Shown: positions 8,441 to 17,599, numbered from the stretch's first letter. The stretch is DNA of 64,000 nucleotides from Mycolicibacterium lutetiense (GCF_017876775.1 NZ_JAGIOP010000002.1:2418001-2482000), one strand, 5' to 3'. Program-made: numbers and translations. The notes: generated by a model not told the origin, from the sequence alone.

Positions 8441-8903
8441 TCGTGCCCGGCATCACCCGCAACCGGTAGGGAGTCAGGCGCAACGCGGCGAACTGGTCCG
8501 ACGTCGGCCCGCCACTCCACTGCGGGATCACATACGGGTCATAGCCCACCGGCGCCGGGCCGTTGGCGAAGCGGTCCCACACCTGCGTGCAGGTGTCGTC
8601 ATCGGTGTACCACTCCACCAGGCAGTCCGCCGCGCAGGTGTCGTGGTTGGTGGTCCAGTAGCTGACCGAGACGTGCGGATGCACCGCCAGGTGCGCCCGT
8701 TTGACCGGACTGGGCACGGTGGCGATCCAACCCAACAGGTCGGTCCCGTCCCACTCCCAGATCGGATGCAGGATCCGACTGCGGGGTTGGTCGTCGGCGT
8801 CGACCGTGGCCACCGACGCCCACACGATCTCGTGGGCCATCGTCACGAAAGCAGGAGCAATTCGTTCGAGCGGGGTCGCAGTCACATCAGCCACAGTAGG
8901 CAT
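8397..8903 (-). CDS. Pyridoxamine 5'-phosphate oxidase-like flavoprotein
   Basis: A 168-residue single-domain protein of the split-barrel flavin/F420-binding superfamily. It shows the family order: an N-terminal helix, VWASVATVDADDQPRSRILHPIWEW (first strands, with Arg contacts to cofactor phosphate), then SPVKRAHLAVHPHVSVSYW. Such proteins reduce or oxidise small substrates using FMN or F420, or bind haem; the substrate here cannot be read. The C-terminus overlaps the orphan gene on the other strand by 44 bp. Confidence 0.75.
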   Translation of the reverse strand: MPTVADVTATPLERIAPAFVTMAHEIVWASVATVDADDQPRSRILHPIWEWDGTDLLGWIATVPSPVKRAHLAVHPHVSVSYWTTNHDTCAADCLVEWYTDDDTCTQVWDRFANGPAPVGYDPYVIPQWSGGPTSDQFAALRLTPYRLRVMPGTIMTAGSGEVLNWRA

Positions 8904-8933
8904 CGACCGGGCGGCGGCGGCGCGGGTTCGTGG

Positions 8934-9128
8934 TTACTGCCCGCTCTCGCGCCGGCCGTAGATCGGTTTGCCGTCGTCGTCCAGCCAGTCGTTGACAGCG
9001 GTGCCCGAGACCGTGCCGTGACTGCCGGGCAAGATCGCGGTCGGTCGGGACTCGTCATACGACTGCACGATTCGTTCGGCTTCTTTGTGGTGCGCTTCGG
9101 TGACAGGTGGCGGCTTCTCAGTAGTCAT
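8934..9128 (-). CDS. 64-residue hypothetical protein
   Basis: A small hydrophilic protein reading MTTEKPPPVTEAHHKEAE, then a central TAILPGSHGTVSGTAVNDWL segment and a charged tail. No membrane segment or known motif. It lies 30 bp upstream of the flavoprotein gene on the same strand, so the two are probably co-transcribed. The composition looks like a real protein rather than a chance frame, but function is unknown. Confidence 0.6.
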   Translation of the reverse strand: MTTEKPPPVTEAHHKEAERIVQSYDESRPTAILPGSHGTVSGTAVNDWLDDDGKPIYGRRESGQ

Positions 9129-9191
9129 CCCTCACGGCTGCCCGGAAAAGTGAGCCGCCAAACAGCAGTTGACGCCACCCGCCGATGGCAA

Positions 9192-9815
9192 TCAGGCGGT
9201 GACGGTACGAACCGAGAGCGGCAGACTCGGCAGGAAATGGCGGGTGGCGAACGCCCGGATGTCCTCTGGGGTGTCGAGGGGTTCGACGCTGGGCAACATC
9301 AGGACCATCCCCGCGTAGCGCAGGATGGTGTCGGCCAGGTCATTGACCGCCGGCTCGCCGATCCGGTCGGCGAACCCGGCCGGGAAGATCACCTTGAGCG
9401 CCGCCGCCATCCGCTCGATCGCCGCGCCGTAGTGGGTGTGCAGCATCTCCATGACCAGGGCCGGTTCATCGGCGATCAGCTGGTTGAGCACATGGTGACG
9501 ACGGAACCGCAGGATCGACAGCGTGAACGCCTCGACGTAGTAGTTCGATTGCGGCCCTGCACTTTTCAACTCATGGGCGATGTCGGAGAACAGCGCGACG
9601 TTCTCCCGCTCGACCACTGCGGCGACAAGTTCGTCACGGTTGGCGAATCGGCGATAGATCGTGGTCCGGCTGACCCCGGCGCGGCGCGCGACATCGTCGA
9701 GTGCGACGCGGCGCAGGCCGTGCCGCTCGAATTCGACGAGGGCGGCATCCAGGATTGCCACCGTCGCGGGCGACGATTCAGATCGCGTCGCGGGCGACGA
9801 ATCAACCCCGGGCAT
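9192..9815 (-). CDS. TetR-family transcriptional regulator
   Basis: About 207 residues. The N-terminal HTH is clear: [30 protein letters not shown], the standard TetR recognition helix. The C-terminal ligand domain is not assignable. The frame is open further upstream to 9848, but ATG at 9815 is preferred, giving a 14-bp overlap with the MpaB-type oxygenase gene. Being the distal gene of that pair, it probably autoregulates the unit through the palindrome at 10678-10695. Confidence 0.88.
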   Translation of the reverse strand: MPGVDSSPATRSESSPATVAILDAALVEFERHGLRRVALDDVARRAGVSRTTIYRRFANRDELVAAVVERENVALFSDIAHELKSAGPQSNYYVEAFTLSILRFRRHHVLNQLIADEPALVMEMLHTHYGAAIERMAAALKVIFPAGFADRIGEPAVNDLADTILRYAGMVLMLPSVEPLDTPEDIRAFATRHFLPSLPLSVRTVTA

Positions 9816-10656
9816 AGCCCTTTTGCGCAAATCCGTTGTAGCGCACACTCATCGGTAGATGATCCCACACCCAGTTCACCGGGGCCGAGCGCCAGAACGC
9901 CGCGAATCGCTGATAGTTGCGTTCCTGCCGCTCACTCCATGGCAGGTCGAGCAGGTCACGGGCGCGCGGCGGCAGGCCCCCCGCGGTGAGGAAGGCCGCG
10001 GCCGGGTCGAACACCGTGGCGACCACGCGCCAGATGGCGGGGTGCACCCCCTTGGGGCACGGGAAGCCTCTGGTGACATAGCCGACGCCATAGCGGGCGG
10101 ACTTGTGCGGGACAGCCACGTCGTTCAGCATCCGGTCCCAGTACTGCTCGAACTCGGCGTAGGTGGCCGGCATCGGCCGGTCGCTGACCCCGTAGCGGCG
10201 GTACCAGGTCTTGGACTCCAGGTAGATCTGTTCCTTCTCGGCGTCACTGAGCCGCTTGACGAAGGTGTCGGCGAAGTAGAGGACCTGTTCGACGAAGGTG
10301 GCGTGCGCCCAGTAGTAGGTGTCGGGATCCAGTGCGTGGTAACGCGATCCGTCCGGCATGTCGCCCTTGATGCCGTGATGGAAGTCGCGCACCTGGGTCC
10401 CGGTGTTGTCGGTCTCGTCGCCGTACACCGTGCGGTAGATCGGCGGCAGCGAGCGCTTGATCCGCGCCGAGGTGTCGGCGAAGAACACCGAATGGTCCAG
10501 CACGCCCTGGCCGAGTTCGGCGAGCATGTTCTGCAGGACGGCGGGCCGCGGCCCGATCAGGTACATCCGGTTGTCCCCGAAGTATTTCCAGACCAGCGAT
10601 TGCGGCCCGAGGGGCAGGGCGTCGGTCTGCTGTGGCTGATCGGCCAATTCGGTCAT
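9802..10656 (-). CDS. MpaB/DUF2236-family oxygenase
   Basis: About 284 residues of the DUF2236 family, which includes latex-clearing oxygenase Lcp and the fungal MpaB, b-type haem enzymes that cleave isoprenoid double bonds. Conserved elements seen are [21 protein letters not shown] (a likely haem-ligand His region) and [13 protein letters not shown]. Two starts are possible: ATG at 10656 (used) or GTG at 10662; neither has a clear Shine-Dalgarno site. It is co-transcribed with a downstream TetR regulator. Mycobacteria carry many paralogues and the substrate is generally unknown. Confidence 0.85.
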   Translation of the reverse strand: MTELADQPQQTDALPLGPQSLVWKYFGDNRMYLIGPRPAVLQNMLAELGQGVLDHSVFFADTSARIKRSLPPIYRTVYGDETDNTGTQVRDFHHGIKGDMPDGSRYHALDPDTYYWAHATFVEQVLYFADTFVKRLSDAEKEQIYLESKTWYRRYGVSDRPMPATYAEFEQYWDRMLNDVAVPHKSARYGVGYVTRGFPCPKGVHPAIWRVVATVFDPAAAFLTAGGLPPRARDLLDLPWSERQERNYQRFAAFWRSAPVNWVWDHLPMSVRYNGFAQKGYARG

Positions 10657-10677
10657 GGACACAGTGTTACAGATTTC

Positions 10678-10695
10678 GCACTTTGTACCAAGTGC
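10678..10695. promoter_or_regulatory. Candidate TetR operator (18-bp palindrome)
   Basis: GCACTTTGTACCAAGTGC matches its own reverse complement at 16 of 18 positions, centred on GTAC. It lies 22 bp upstream of the MpaB-type gene, in the gap shared with the divergent Tat esterase, and has the size and form of a TetR operator. The local TetR protein is the natural binder (inference). Confidence 0.6.
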
Positions 10696-10790
10696 CGTGT
10701 GACCACGCTCACAGCCCGGGGTGGGCGGTGTTATCGCGCTGTTGCCGGACCATGTCGCGTGCTGAGACCCATCGTTGGAATGATGCGCAG

Positions 10791-11654
10791 GTGACTTCGT
10801 TGACCCGCCGCGACGCGCTACGTCTAGGTGTCACCGGTGCGGGTGCCGCGGGACTGATGGCATTGGGCACCCTGCTCGATCCGCTTACGCCCCACGCGTC
10901 CTCCAGCCCCAACCAATCGGGCCCCAACCAGACGGCCCCCGCGGGCAACTCGTTACCGACCCGCGAATCGGGGTCGTTCACCTCGGCGGCCCGCGGCGGA
11001 GTCGAAACCAACTGGATCATCGCCCGCCCGCCGGGCCAGCACGGCCCATTGCGTCCGGTGATCGCCCTGCACGGGATGGACAACGATGCCGCCGGCGTGA
11101 TGAACCTGGGTATCCCCGAAGCGCTGGCCAAACTGACCGCAGCCGGCCGACCGCCGTTCGCGGTGGTCAGTGTGGACGGCGGCAACTCGTTCTGGCGCCG
11201 TCGGGCCTCTGGTGGAGACTCCGGGGCGATGGTGCTCAACGAACTGATCCCGATGCTGGCCACCAAGGGCATCGACACCTCACGAGTGGCCTTCATGGGC
11301 TGGTCGATGGGCGGCTACGGCGCCATGCTGTTGGGCGCCAGACTAGGCGCCGCGCGCACCGCGGCGGTCTGCGCAATCAGCCCGGCGCTGTACATGACGT
11401 ACTGGGGCGCGCCACCCGACGCCTTCGACAGCCTCGATGACTGGCAGCAGAACTCAGCGCTGAGACTGCTACCTGCGCTGGGGTCGATCCCGCTCCGCAT
11501 CGACTGCGGCACCGGGGACCGGTTCTATACCGCGACCCAGATGTTCGTCAACCAACTGCCCAGGACTCCAGCCGTCGGCTTCTACCCCGGCGGCCACGAT
11601 GAGGCGTTCTGGCGCGCGCACTTGTCCGATGAGCTTGCCTGGCTCGATTCCTGA
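10791..11654 (+). CDS. Tat-exported esterase (alpha/beta hydrolase, esterase D-like)
   Basis: A 287-residue secreted hydrolase from GTG 10791; ATG 10752 is the alternative. The N-terminus has a twin-arginine signal, LTRRDALRLG, followed by an Ala/Gly/Leu-rich core. The mature domain shows VIALHGMDND, the nucleophile elbow GWSMGGYGAM, and a C-terminal PGGHDEAFW containing the catalytic His. This is the esterase D/mycolyltransferase-like fold. Export by Tat implies folding before export. It is divergent from the MpaB-type gene and convergent with the phosphotransferase gene, 6 bp away. Confidence 0.85.
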   Translation: MTSLTRRDALRLGVTGAGAAGLMALGTLLDPLTPHASSSPNQSGPNQTAPAGNSLPTRESGSFTSAARGGVETNWIIARPPGQHGPLRPVIALHGMDNDAAGVMNLGIPEALAKLTAAGRPPFAVVSVDGGNSFWRRRASGGDSGAMVLNELIPMLATKGIDTSRVAFMGWSMGGYGAMLLGARLGAARTAAVCAISPALYMTYWGAPPDAFDSLDDWQQNSALRLLPALGSIPLRIDCGTGDRFYTATQMFVNQLPRTPAVGFYPGGHDEAFWRAHLSDELAWLDS

Positions 11655-11660
11655 ACCCTC

Positions 11661-12425
11661 TCACCCCCAGGTAAGCGGATCGAGCGCCAGATAGAACCTC
11701 AGACGCTCCGGATCCACTTCCGCCGGGTAGCCGACGGCCAGGCCGGCCACGGCGTCGTCGGCGAATCCCGGAACGGTGTCGGCGCTGTTGGCCAGCAGCA
11801 GCGCCAGATCCGCATGCGGGTCCGCGATGCCGAGGCGACCCAGGTCGACGAATCCCTCGACGGTGAGCCGATCGGGGTCGATGAGGATGTTGGGCAGGCA
11901 CAGGTCGCCGTGGCACACCACCTGATCGGCGGCCTCCTGGCAGCGACGCAGATCAGCCTCGCGCTCGACACGGGCCAGCAGGTCGACGGGCGGGACGTCC
12001 CGGTCCTCGTCGCGCAGGAACTCCGGGTTGACCGCACCCGCGGCGACGACGGATCTGGCCCGCGACAACATGTCGTCCAGGTCGCGCCGATACGGACAAT
12101 CCTGCACGGCGATGCCGTGCAGGGCCCCGACCGCGCCGACCACCGAGGGCCAGGCCACCCGGAGAGACTCCTCGGGGAGCCGATCGGCCCCGACACCTCC
12201 GACGGCGCTGGTGACCAACATGGCACCGCCGTCCGCGGTGGTGGCCCAGTCGATCACCGCCGGAACCGGAAGCCCGTGATCGTGCGTCCAGGACACCCGG
12301 TCCCGCTCGGAGGCCAGATCAGCGACCGCGGCCGGGCCGACCACCTTGGCGTACCGCGAACCATCCGCGCTGCGGAACACGCCGGCGCCGGATTCACCGT
12401 GCGAGACAGGATGCCAAACAGTCAC
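11661..12425 (-). CDS. Aminoglycoside O-phosphotransferase, APH(3')/APH(3'')-like
   Basis: A 254-residue kinase-like protein. The catalytic loop is VCHGDLCLPNILID, with the catalytic Asp and metal-binding Asn, and the metal-binding Asp segment reads FVDLGRLGIADPHADLALL, both as in the APH family. The N-terminal WHPVSHGESGAGVFR is the nucleotide-binding strand pair. The HGDLCLPN and DLGRLG wording and the LDPLTWG tail recall the streptomycin-modifying aph(3'') gene of M. fortuitum, but this is from memory. No mobile element flanks it, so it is probably an intrinsic resistance gene. Confidence 0.82.
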   Translation of the reverse strand: MTVWHPVSHGESGAGVFRSADGSRYAKVVGPAAVADLASERDRVSWTHDHGLPVPAVIDWATTADGGAMLVTSAVGGVGADRLPEESLRVAWPSVVGAVGALHGIAVQDCPYRRDLDDMLSRARSVVAAGAVNPEFLRDEDRDVPPVDLLARVEREADLRRCQEAADQVVCHGDLCLPNILIDPDRLTVEGFVDLGRLGIADPHADLALLLANSADTVPGFADDAVAGLAVGYPAEVDPERLRFYLALDPLTWG

Positions 12426-12429
12426 CGAG

Positions 12430-12657
12430 TCAACGACGCAACCGGGCGACGCCCAACACGATCAGTACGCCCGCCAGACCCGCCAGCACCAGGGCCAACA
12501 CCAGCAGCGGCGCCGAGTAACTGACGGCCGTGGTCATCGGCTCACCCTCCAGCACGGGCGCCACCTCGATCGTCGTCGCGGCCGCACCCCAGCTCAGCAC
12601 ACAGCCCACCGCCGCAACGGCGGCAACCACGAACTCCAGGACGGCCCGCGGTTTCAC
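12430..12657 (-). CDS. Small two-helix membrane protein
   Basis: A 75-residue protein starting at GTG 12657, which overlaps the stop of the DUF3093 gene as GTGA. Two hydrophobic segments are plain: AVLEFVVAAVAAVGCVLSW near the N-terminus and SAPLLVLALVLAGLAGVL near the C-terminus, with a polar loop between and an RLRR end that should face the cytoplasm. It is the last gene of the hem-linked membrane-protein run. Function unknown. Confidence 0.7.
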   Translation of the reverse strand: MKPRAVLEFVVAAVAAVGCVLSWGAAATTIEVAPVLEGEPMTTAVSYSAPLLVLALVLAGLAGVLIVLGVARLRR

Positions 12658-13139
12658 GGAGTGCGCTCCTCGACCAACGGCGTCAGTGCTTCCCGTAACT
12701 TCCGGTGCTTGCGCGCCCAGGCCTGAGCCCCACGGTTGCCGGTGAGTTTCAGCCCGATGCCGGTGCGACCCCGCGGTATCCCGGACAGTTCGCCCAGAGC
12801 GCGGTCGGACTCCCATTTCGGCGACTCCGAACGCGCGGCCTCGGGGTAGATCTTCACGATCTCGTCGATCCGCAGGATCTCGGCGCCCTGCCGGAGGGTA
12901 TCGGCGGTCAACTCGACCGAGGTGTGGATGCGTGCGGCCTTGATCTGGATGGCCACGAACGCCGACACCAACACCAGGAACAGGATCGGAATCCACAGAT
13001 CGCGACCGTATCCGCCGGTCATCTGCAGAATCGCCATGCCGCCTCCCGCGAACGGCCCCAACAGCAGCCAGGCCCAACTGGAGCCCTGCTCGTAGAACAG
13101 CACGTCAGAGGCAACCTTGTTCACCGGTTCACTCTCCAT
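12654..13139 (-). CDS. DUF3093 membrane protein
   Basis: About 161 residues with two transmembrane helices (WAWLLLGPFAGGGMAILQM and WIPILFLVLVSAFVAIQI) then a soluble C-terminal domain with basic helices (AWARKHRKLREAL). This layout fits the actinobacterial DUF3093 family. Two ATGs lie 6 bp apart; 13139 is chosen because GGAGGG lies 6 nt upstream, whereas it abuts the ATG at 13145. It overlaps the upstream membrane gene by 11 bp and the downstream one by 4 bp. Role unknown. Confidence 0.72.
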   Translation of the reverse strand: MESEPVNKVASDVLFYEQGSSWAWLLLGPFAGGGMAILQMTGGYGRDLWIPILFLVLVSAFVAIQIKAARIHTSVELTADTLRQGAEILRIDEIVKIYPEAARSESPKWESDRALGELSGIPRGRTGIGLKLTGNRGAQAWARKHRKLREALTPLVEERTP

Positions 13140-13512
13140 GGTCATCCCTCCGCAACGGTGCAGCGCTCAAGCCGGTTCCCACGATCAGTGGAAGCAGCGC
13201 CAGCAGCGTCAGGATGTGCACCGGAGCCAGCCTGAGCGCCGCCATCAACCCGACCACCACCACTATCGCCATCGACAGTGCGATCGCCGCGCGCCGATGT
13301 CGCACACTTCCGGAACGGCTGCGGCCGGCCACATACGCCATCCCCGCACCGGCCACCGACGTGAGCACACCCACGCCCCGGAACAGGGTGCTCTCGGCAC
13401 TGGGCCAGGACACCGAGGCCGCGACCAGTCCGCCGACGATCAACAACACGGCGCCGACCAACCAGCAACTGAACGAAATGGTCGCGCGGCGCGACGCCGA
13501 GGATGGGGACAT
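13129..13512 (-). CDS. Four-helix membrane protein, unknown function
   Basis: About 127 residues with four hydrophobic segments, starting after MSPSSASRRATISF. An in-frame TTG further upstream would add eight residues; the ATG at 13512 is preferred. A charged stretch (GRSRSGSVRHRRAA) forms the central loop. It is 20 bp downstream of another small membrane protein and overlaps the DUF3093 gene. All belong to the run following hemB. Confidence 0.65.
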   Translation of the reverse strand: MSPSSASRRATISFSCWLVGAVLLIVGGLVAASVSWPSAESTLFRGVGVLTSVAGAGMAYVAGRSRSGSVRHRRAAIALSMAIVVVVGLMAALRLAPVHILTLLALLPLIVGTGLSAAPLRRDDHGE

Positions 13513-13532
13513 TGTCGGGAAGCCTAGCGAAA

Positions 13533-13967
13533 TCAACGGATGAAGAAGCCGTCGGCGTCCTTGCGGTGCAGTAGGTACAGCCCGCCCGCGATCAGCACGG
13601 ACCCGACGATCGCGGTGACGGCGTAGCCCACCGCCGCCGCGGCCTGACGTTCACCGGTCAGCAGGCTGCTGATCGCGTGCAGGACCGAGACAAGTCCGCC
13701 GCTGGTCAGCAGGGTGCGGGCCCAGCGATACCCCTGACGCATCAGCAACAGGAACACCACCACGATCGAGGACAGCACCACGAGGAACATCAGCGAGAAG
13801 ACGACGGTCACCGACCGTTGCACGCCGCCACCGGATCCGGTCAGCAGGTCGATCAGATACCCGACCACCATGAGCACCAGCGCGGTCGCCCACAACCAGA
13901 ATCCGGTGTCGACGTCCTCGGGGCGCCCGGTGGGGCTGTGTTGCTGTTCGGTCACCTGATCGGTCAC
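13533..13967 (-). CDS. Four-helix membrane protein following hemB
   Basis: A 144-residue protein starting at GTG 13967, whose first bases overlap the hemB stop as GTGA. A polar N-terminus is followed by four transmembrane helices, ending LHRKDADGFFIR. In M. tuberculosis a conserved transmembrane protein of similar size follows hemB (Rv0513), and this is the likely counterpart. Translational coupling with hemB suggests a shared setting, but no role in tetrapyrrole synthesis is known. Confidence 0.72.
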   Translation of the reverse strand: MTDQVTEQQHSPTGRPEDVDTGFWLWATALVLMVVGYLIDLLTGSGGGVQRSVTVVFSLMFLVVLSSIVVVFLLLMRQGYRWARTLLTSGGLVSVLHAISSLLTGERQAAAAVGYAVTAIVGSVLIAGGLYLLHRKDADGFFIR

Positions 13968-14944
13968 GCGAGCCAGCCGGCCACGTCGGCCGCCCAATAG
14001 GTCAGCACGATGTCGGCACCGGCCCGCCGGATTCCGGTCAGGGACTCCAGGGCGGCGGCCTGCAGGTCGATCCAGCCATTGGCCGCGGCGGCACAGATCA
14101 TCGAGTACTCACCCGAAATCTGGTATGCGGCAACGGGTACCGGTGAAATATCAGCGGCGGCACGCACCACGTCCAGGTAGCTCATCGCGGGCTTGACCAT
14201 CACGATGTCAGCACCCTCGTCGATATCGAGTTCGACCTCGTGCACGGCTTCGCGGATATTGCCCGGATCCTGTTGGTAGGTGCGCCGATCGCCCTGCAAA
14301 CTGGACGACACCGCTTCCCGGAACGGGCCGTAGAACGCCGAGGCGAACTTGGCGGCATAGGCCAGGATGGCGACATCGGCGTGTCCGGCTGCATCGAGAC
14401 CGTCGCGGATGGCGGCCACCTGGCCGTCCATCATGCCGCTGGGACCCACTACGTGTGCGCCCGACTCCGCCTGCGCCACAGCAAGTTCGGTGTAGCGCGC
14501 GTTGGTCGCGTCGTTATCGACCCGACCCGCGGCGTCCAGCACGCCGCAGTGTCCGTGATCGGTGAACTCGTCGAGGCAGGTGTCGGCCATCAGCACGGTG
14601 GCGTCACCGAGGTCCTTGGCCAGATCCCGCAGCGCCACGTTGAGGATGCCGTCCGGGTCGGTACCGACGCTGCCGACGGCGTCCTTGTCCTCGTCGCGGG
14701 GCACCCCGAACAGCATCAACCCGCCCACACCGGCCGCCACCGCACCCGCGGCCGCCTGCCGTAATGAATCCCTGGTGTGTTGCACCACGCCGGGCATGGA
14801 ACTGATCGCCCGCGGTTCCGCCAGCCCGTCAGCGACGAACATCGGCAGCACCAGATGGCGCGGCTCCAAAGAGGTTTGGGCCACCAGTCGGCGCATCGCC
14901 GGTGTCGACCGCAAGCGACGGGGGCGGTGTCTGGGGTAAGCCAT
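13964..14944 (-). CDS. hemB: Porphobilinogen synthase (5-aminolevulinate dehydratase)
   Basis: A 326-residue enzyme that condenses two 5-aminolevulinate molecules to porphobilinogen. The two active-site lysines are Lys199 (AYAAKFASAFYGPFR) and Lys251 (IVMVKPAMSYLD, the Schiff-base lysine). The metal-site region reads DTCLDEFTDHGHCG (Cys123, Asp125, Cys133), a mixture of the zinc-type three-Cys and the magnesium-type Asp patterns. ATG at 14944 has an excellent ribosome site, AAGGAGG. It is the fourth gene of hemA-hemC-hemD-hemB. Confidence 0.97.
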   Translation of the reverse strand: MAYPRHRPRRLRSTPAMRRLVAQTSLEPRHLVLPMFVADGLAEPRAISSMPGVVQHTRDSLRQAAAGAVAAGVGGLMLFGVPRDEDKDAVGSVGTDPDGILNVALRDLAKDLGDATVLMADTCLDEFTDHGHCGVLDAAGRVDNDATNARYTELAVAQAESGAHVVGPSGMMDGQVAAIRDGLDAAGHADVAILAYAAKFASAFYGPFREAVSSSLQGDRRTYQQDPGNIREAVHEVELDIDEGADIVMVKPAMSYLDVVRAAADISPVPVAAYQISGEYSMICAAAANGWIDLQAAALESLTGIRRAGADIVLTYWAADVAGWLA

Positions 14945-14966
14945 GCCATGCCTCCTTCGGCGGGTG

Positions 14967-16643
14967 TTACCTGCGGCGGCTCTTCTTGCGCGGCGGGGGC
15001 AGTGCCCCTTCGGCCCGAAGTCGAGCAGCGTGCTCGGCGAGCGCATCAACCAGCGGTCCCACCGCGGCCGACTCGGGCTGCACATCCACCCGCAGACCGA
15101 ATTCCGCTGCGGTTTCAGCAGTTTTCGGCCCGATGCAGGCCACAATGGTCCGAGCGTGCGGCTTACCGGCGATACCGACCAGGTTGCGCACCGTCGAGCT
15201 CGAGGTGAAGCAGACCGCGTCGAACCCACCGGTCTTGATCATCTCGCGGGTCTGCGCCGGTGGCGGAGCGGCACGCACGGTGCGGTAGGCCGTAACGTCC
15301 TCGATCTCCCAACCGCGCTCCCGCAGGCCCTCGGCCAGGGTCTCGGTGGCAATATCGGCACGTGGCAGCAGCACCCGGTTCACCGGATCGAAAATCTCGT
15401 CGTAGGGCGGGAATTCGTCGAGCAGACCGAGCGAGGACTGCTCGCCCGACGGCACCAGCTCCGGGTTGATCCCGAACGCCCGCACCTTGTCGGCAGTGGC
15501 CTGTCCGACACAGGCGATCTTCACACCGGAAAACGCCCGGGCGTCCAGACCGAACTCGTTGAACTTCTCCCAGACCGCACGCACGGCGTTGGTCGAGGTG
15601 AACACCACCCACTGGAACCGGCCGTCGACCAGACCCTTGACCGCGCGCTCCATCTGGGCGGGGCTGCGAGGCGGCTCGACGGCGATCGTCGGCACCTCGA
15701 CCGGCAGGGCCCCGTGGCCCACCAACCGGTCGCTCATCTCGCCGGCCTGATCCTTGGTACGCGGCACCAGCACGGTCCAGCCGTACAGGGCGCGACTCTC
15801 CCACCAGTTCAGCTTGGCCCGGTTGGCCACGGTCTTGCCGATGGTGACGACCAGCGGTCCGACCAGCGGACCCGCCAGCTCACTGCCGGCCGGCTTCTCC
15901 AGCACCGCTTTGTCGGTCAGTCCACCGAGGGTGGCCTCCACCGAACGCTGCTGGCAGGTGGTACCGCTCGCGGTCACCACCGCGGGAGTGTTCTCGGCCA
16001 GACCGAATTCGATCAGGGTGCGCGCGGCGTCCGGCAGGTGCGACGCGGTCGCGTGCAGGATCAGCGGCCCGGGTGCGGCGGCCAACGCCGCCCAGTCCAC
16101 GTCACCGCGGACGTCGGCCACCGTGTGCGACGACCCCAGCGGCAGGCCCGCATAGGTCGGCACCGCACTGGTGGCGGGCAGCCCGGGGACGATCTCGAAG
16201 TTCACATGGGACTTGGCCAGCGCACCGACCTCGGTGATGACGGCGTCCACGGACAGCGGGTCGCCGGCAACCAGGCGCACCACGTCGTAGCCGTGGCGGG
16301 CCTCGGCGACCAGCGTCTTGGCCACCTCGGCGGGATCACCCAGAGCGGGGCGAACCTCGGGCCCACCCGCGATGACGGCGGCTTGCGCCGCGTCGGGGGT
16401 GCCGGCGGCGTCGTCAGCCGCGACGTCGGCCTTGGCCGGCTCAGCCGGGGCCGGACCGGATGCCGGCGGCAACTCGGTGCCGATCAGCGCCAGCACCGCG
16501 TCCGGGACGTCGGGATCGGTGAACACCAACTCGGCGTGCGCCAGTACAGTTTGCGCCCGTGCCGTCAGCAGCCCCGGATCTCCCGGGCCCGAACCCACAA
16601 ACGTGATGCGGCCGGGCTTGGCCTTGCGACCTCGCATGGTCAT
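14967..16643 (-). CDS. hemD: HemD fused to a uroporphyrinogen-III methyltransferase-like domain
   Basis: A 558-residue two-domain protein. Residues about 11-275 resemble SAM-dependent uroporphyrinogen-III methyltransferase: [12 protein letters not shown] at 16-27 is intact, but the usual GGDPFVFGRG motif is replaced by AGDPLSVD, and an Ala/Pro-rich linker interrupts residues about 60-90. Residues about 285-540 are uroporphyrinogen-III synthase ([36 protein letters not shown]), which cyclises hydroxymethylbilane. The tail is basic ([10 protein letters not shown]). The ATG overlaps the hemC stop as ATGA. Synthase activity is expected; methyltransferase activity is doubtful. Confidence 0.94.
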   Translation of the reverse strand: MTMRGRKAKPGRITFVGSGPGDPGLLTARAQTVLAHAELVFTDPDVPDAVLALIGTELPPASGPAPAEPAKADVAADDAAGTPDAAQAAVIAGGPEVRPALGDPAEVAKTLVAEARHGYDVVRLVAGDPLSVDAVITEVGALAKSHVNFEIVPGLPATSAVPTYAGLPLGSSHTVADVRGDVDWAALAAAPGPLILHATASHLPDAARTLIEFGLAENTPAVVTASGTTCQQRSVEATLGGLTDKAVLEKPAGSELAGPLVGPLVVTIGKTVANRAKLNWWESRALYGWTVLVPRTKDQAGEMSDRLVGHGALPVEVPTIAVEPPRSPAQMERAVKGLVDGRFQWVVFTSTNAVRAVWEKFNEFGLDARAFSGVKIACVGQATADKVRAFGINPELVPSGEQSSLGLLDEFPPYDEIFDPVNRVLLPRADIATETLAEGLRERGWEIEDVTAYRTVRAAPPPAQTREMIKTGGFDAVCFTSSSTVRNLVGIAGKPHARTIVACIGPKTAETAAEFGLRVDVQPESAAVGPLVDALAEHAARLRAEGALPPPRKKSRRR

Positions 16644-17575
16644 TCTTCACTCCCGCGCTCTACCAACAGCTCGCGTGCACCCAACTCGTAAAGCTCCGCG
16701 GCCACCGAGACACCCAAGTCAGCGGCCCGATCGGGAGTTCCGATGCCAGACGCACGGATCATGTCGGATCCGTCCAGCGTCGCTACGCAGCCGCGCAACG
16801 ACAGCTCCTCGAAGACATTGCCGTCCTCATCAATGGACTCGACCACTTCTGCGATCGCGCCCACCGGTGCGGAACAGCCCGCCTCCAGTTCGGCGAGCAG
16901 GACCCGTTCGGCGGTGACCGCGGCGCGCGTGTCGGCGTCTTCCAACTCCGACACCACCGAAATCAGCTCGGTGTCGCCGGAGCGGCATTCCACCGCGAGC
17001 GCACCTTGAGCCGGCGCTGGCAACATCTGCACCGGCTCGAGCGACTCGGTGACTACATCGAGACGTCCGATACGGGCGAGACCCGCTCGGGCGACCACGA
17101 TGGCGTCGAGATCACCGCTCGTAACCCTGTTCAACCTGGTATCTAGGTTGCCTCGTAGGGGGCGGATTTCCAAACCGAGACCCAGTGCTCTAAGCTGCGC
17201 GGCCCGTCGCGGGCTCGACGTGCCGATCACAGACCCGGCCGGCAACTCGCCGAGCACCATTCCGTCACGCGCCACCAGCGCGTCACGAGGGTCTTCACGG
17301 CGCGGGACGGCGGCGATCACGAACCGCTCGTCACGTGCCGTGGGCAAATCTTTGTAGGAGTGGACGGCCATGTCGACCCGACCGTCGTGGATCGCCTCCC
17401 GGAGTGCCGCAGTGAAGACCCCCACGCCGATGTCGGCGATGGGGCCTTGATTGCGGTCGCCCTCCGTGGAGATGATCACCAACTCGCAGGGGTGACCTGC
17501 GGACAGCAAAGCGTCCCTGATGGTGCCGGCCTGCGTGGTCGCCAGCAGGCTACCCCGGGTGCCGATCCGGATCAC
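16640..17575 (-). CDS. hemC: Porphobilinogen deaminase (hydroxymethylbilane synthase)
   Basis: A 311-residue enzyme that polymerises four porphobilinogens. [14 protein letters not shown] at the start, the VHSYKDLPT loop, [14 protein letters not shown] and [10 protein letters not shown] are family hallmarks. The dipyrromethane cofactor should attach to Cys234 in [13 protein letters not shown] at 17575 is chosen because mycobacterial HemC proteins begin at this isoleucine-arginine segment; a TTG at 17596 would add seven residues. It sits 24 bp after hemA and overlaps hemD by 4 bp. Confidence 0.96.
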   Translation of the reverse strand: MIRIGTRGSLLATTQAGTIRDALLSAGHPCELVIISTEGDRNQGPIADIGVGVFTAALREAIHDGRVDMAVHSYKDLPTARDERFVIAAVPRREDPRDALVARDGMVLGELPAGSVIGTSSPRRAAQLRALGLGLEIRPLRGNLDTRLNRVTSGDLDAIVVARAGLARIGRLDVVTESLEPVQMLPAPAQGALAVECRSGDTELISVVSELEDADTRAAVTAERVLLAELEAGCSAPVGAIAEVVESIDEDGNVFEELSLRGCVATLDGSDMIRASGIGTPDRAADLGVSVAAELYELGARELLVERGSEE

Positions 17576-17599
17576 CGTATCGCGCGTTTCTACCAATGC

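Noticed and set aside
11661-12425. Aminoglycoside phosphotransferase gene as a recent mobile acquisition
   Set aside because: Base composition matches its neighbours and no mobile element borders it.
14943-16691. Long plus-strand open frame (582 codons) opposite hemD
   Set aside because: It is antisense to a conserved enzyme gene, Arg/Gly/His-rich with no motif; an effect of high GC content.
17576-17596. TTG at 17596 as the hemC start
   Set aside because: Mycobacterial HemC begins at the RIGTRGS segment; GTG at 17575 fits better. The TTG is not excluded.
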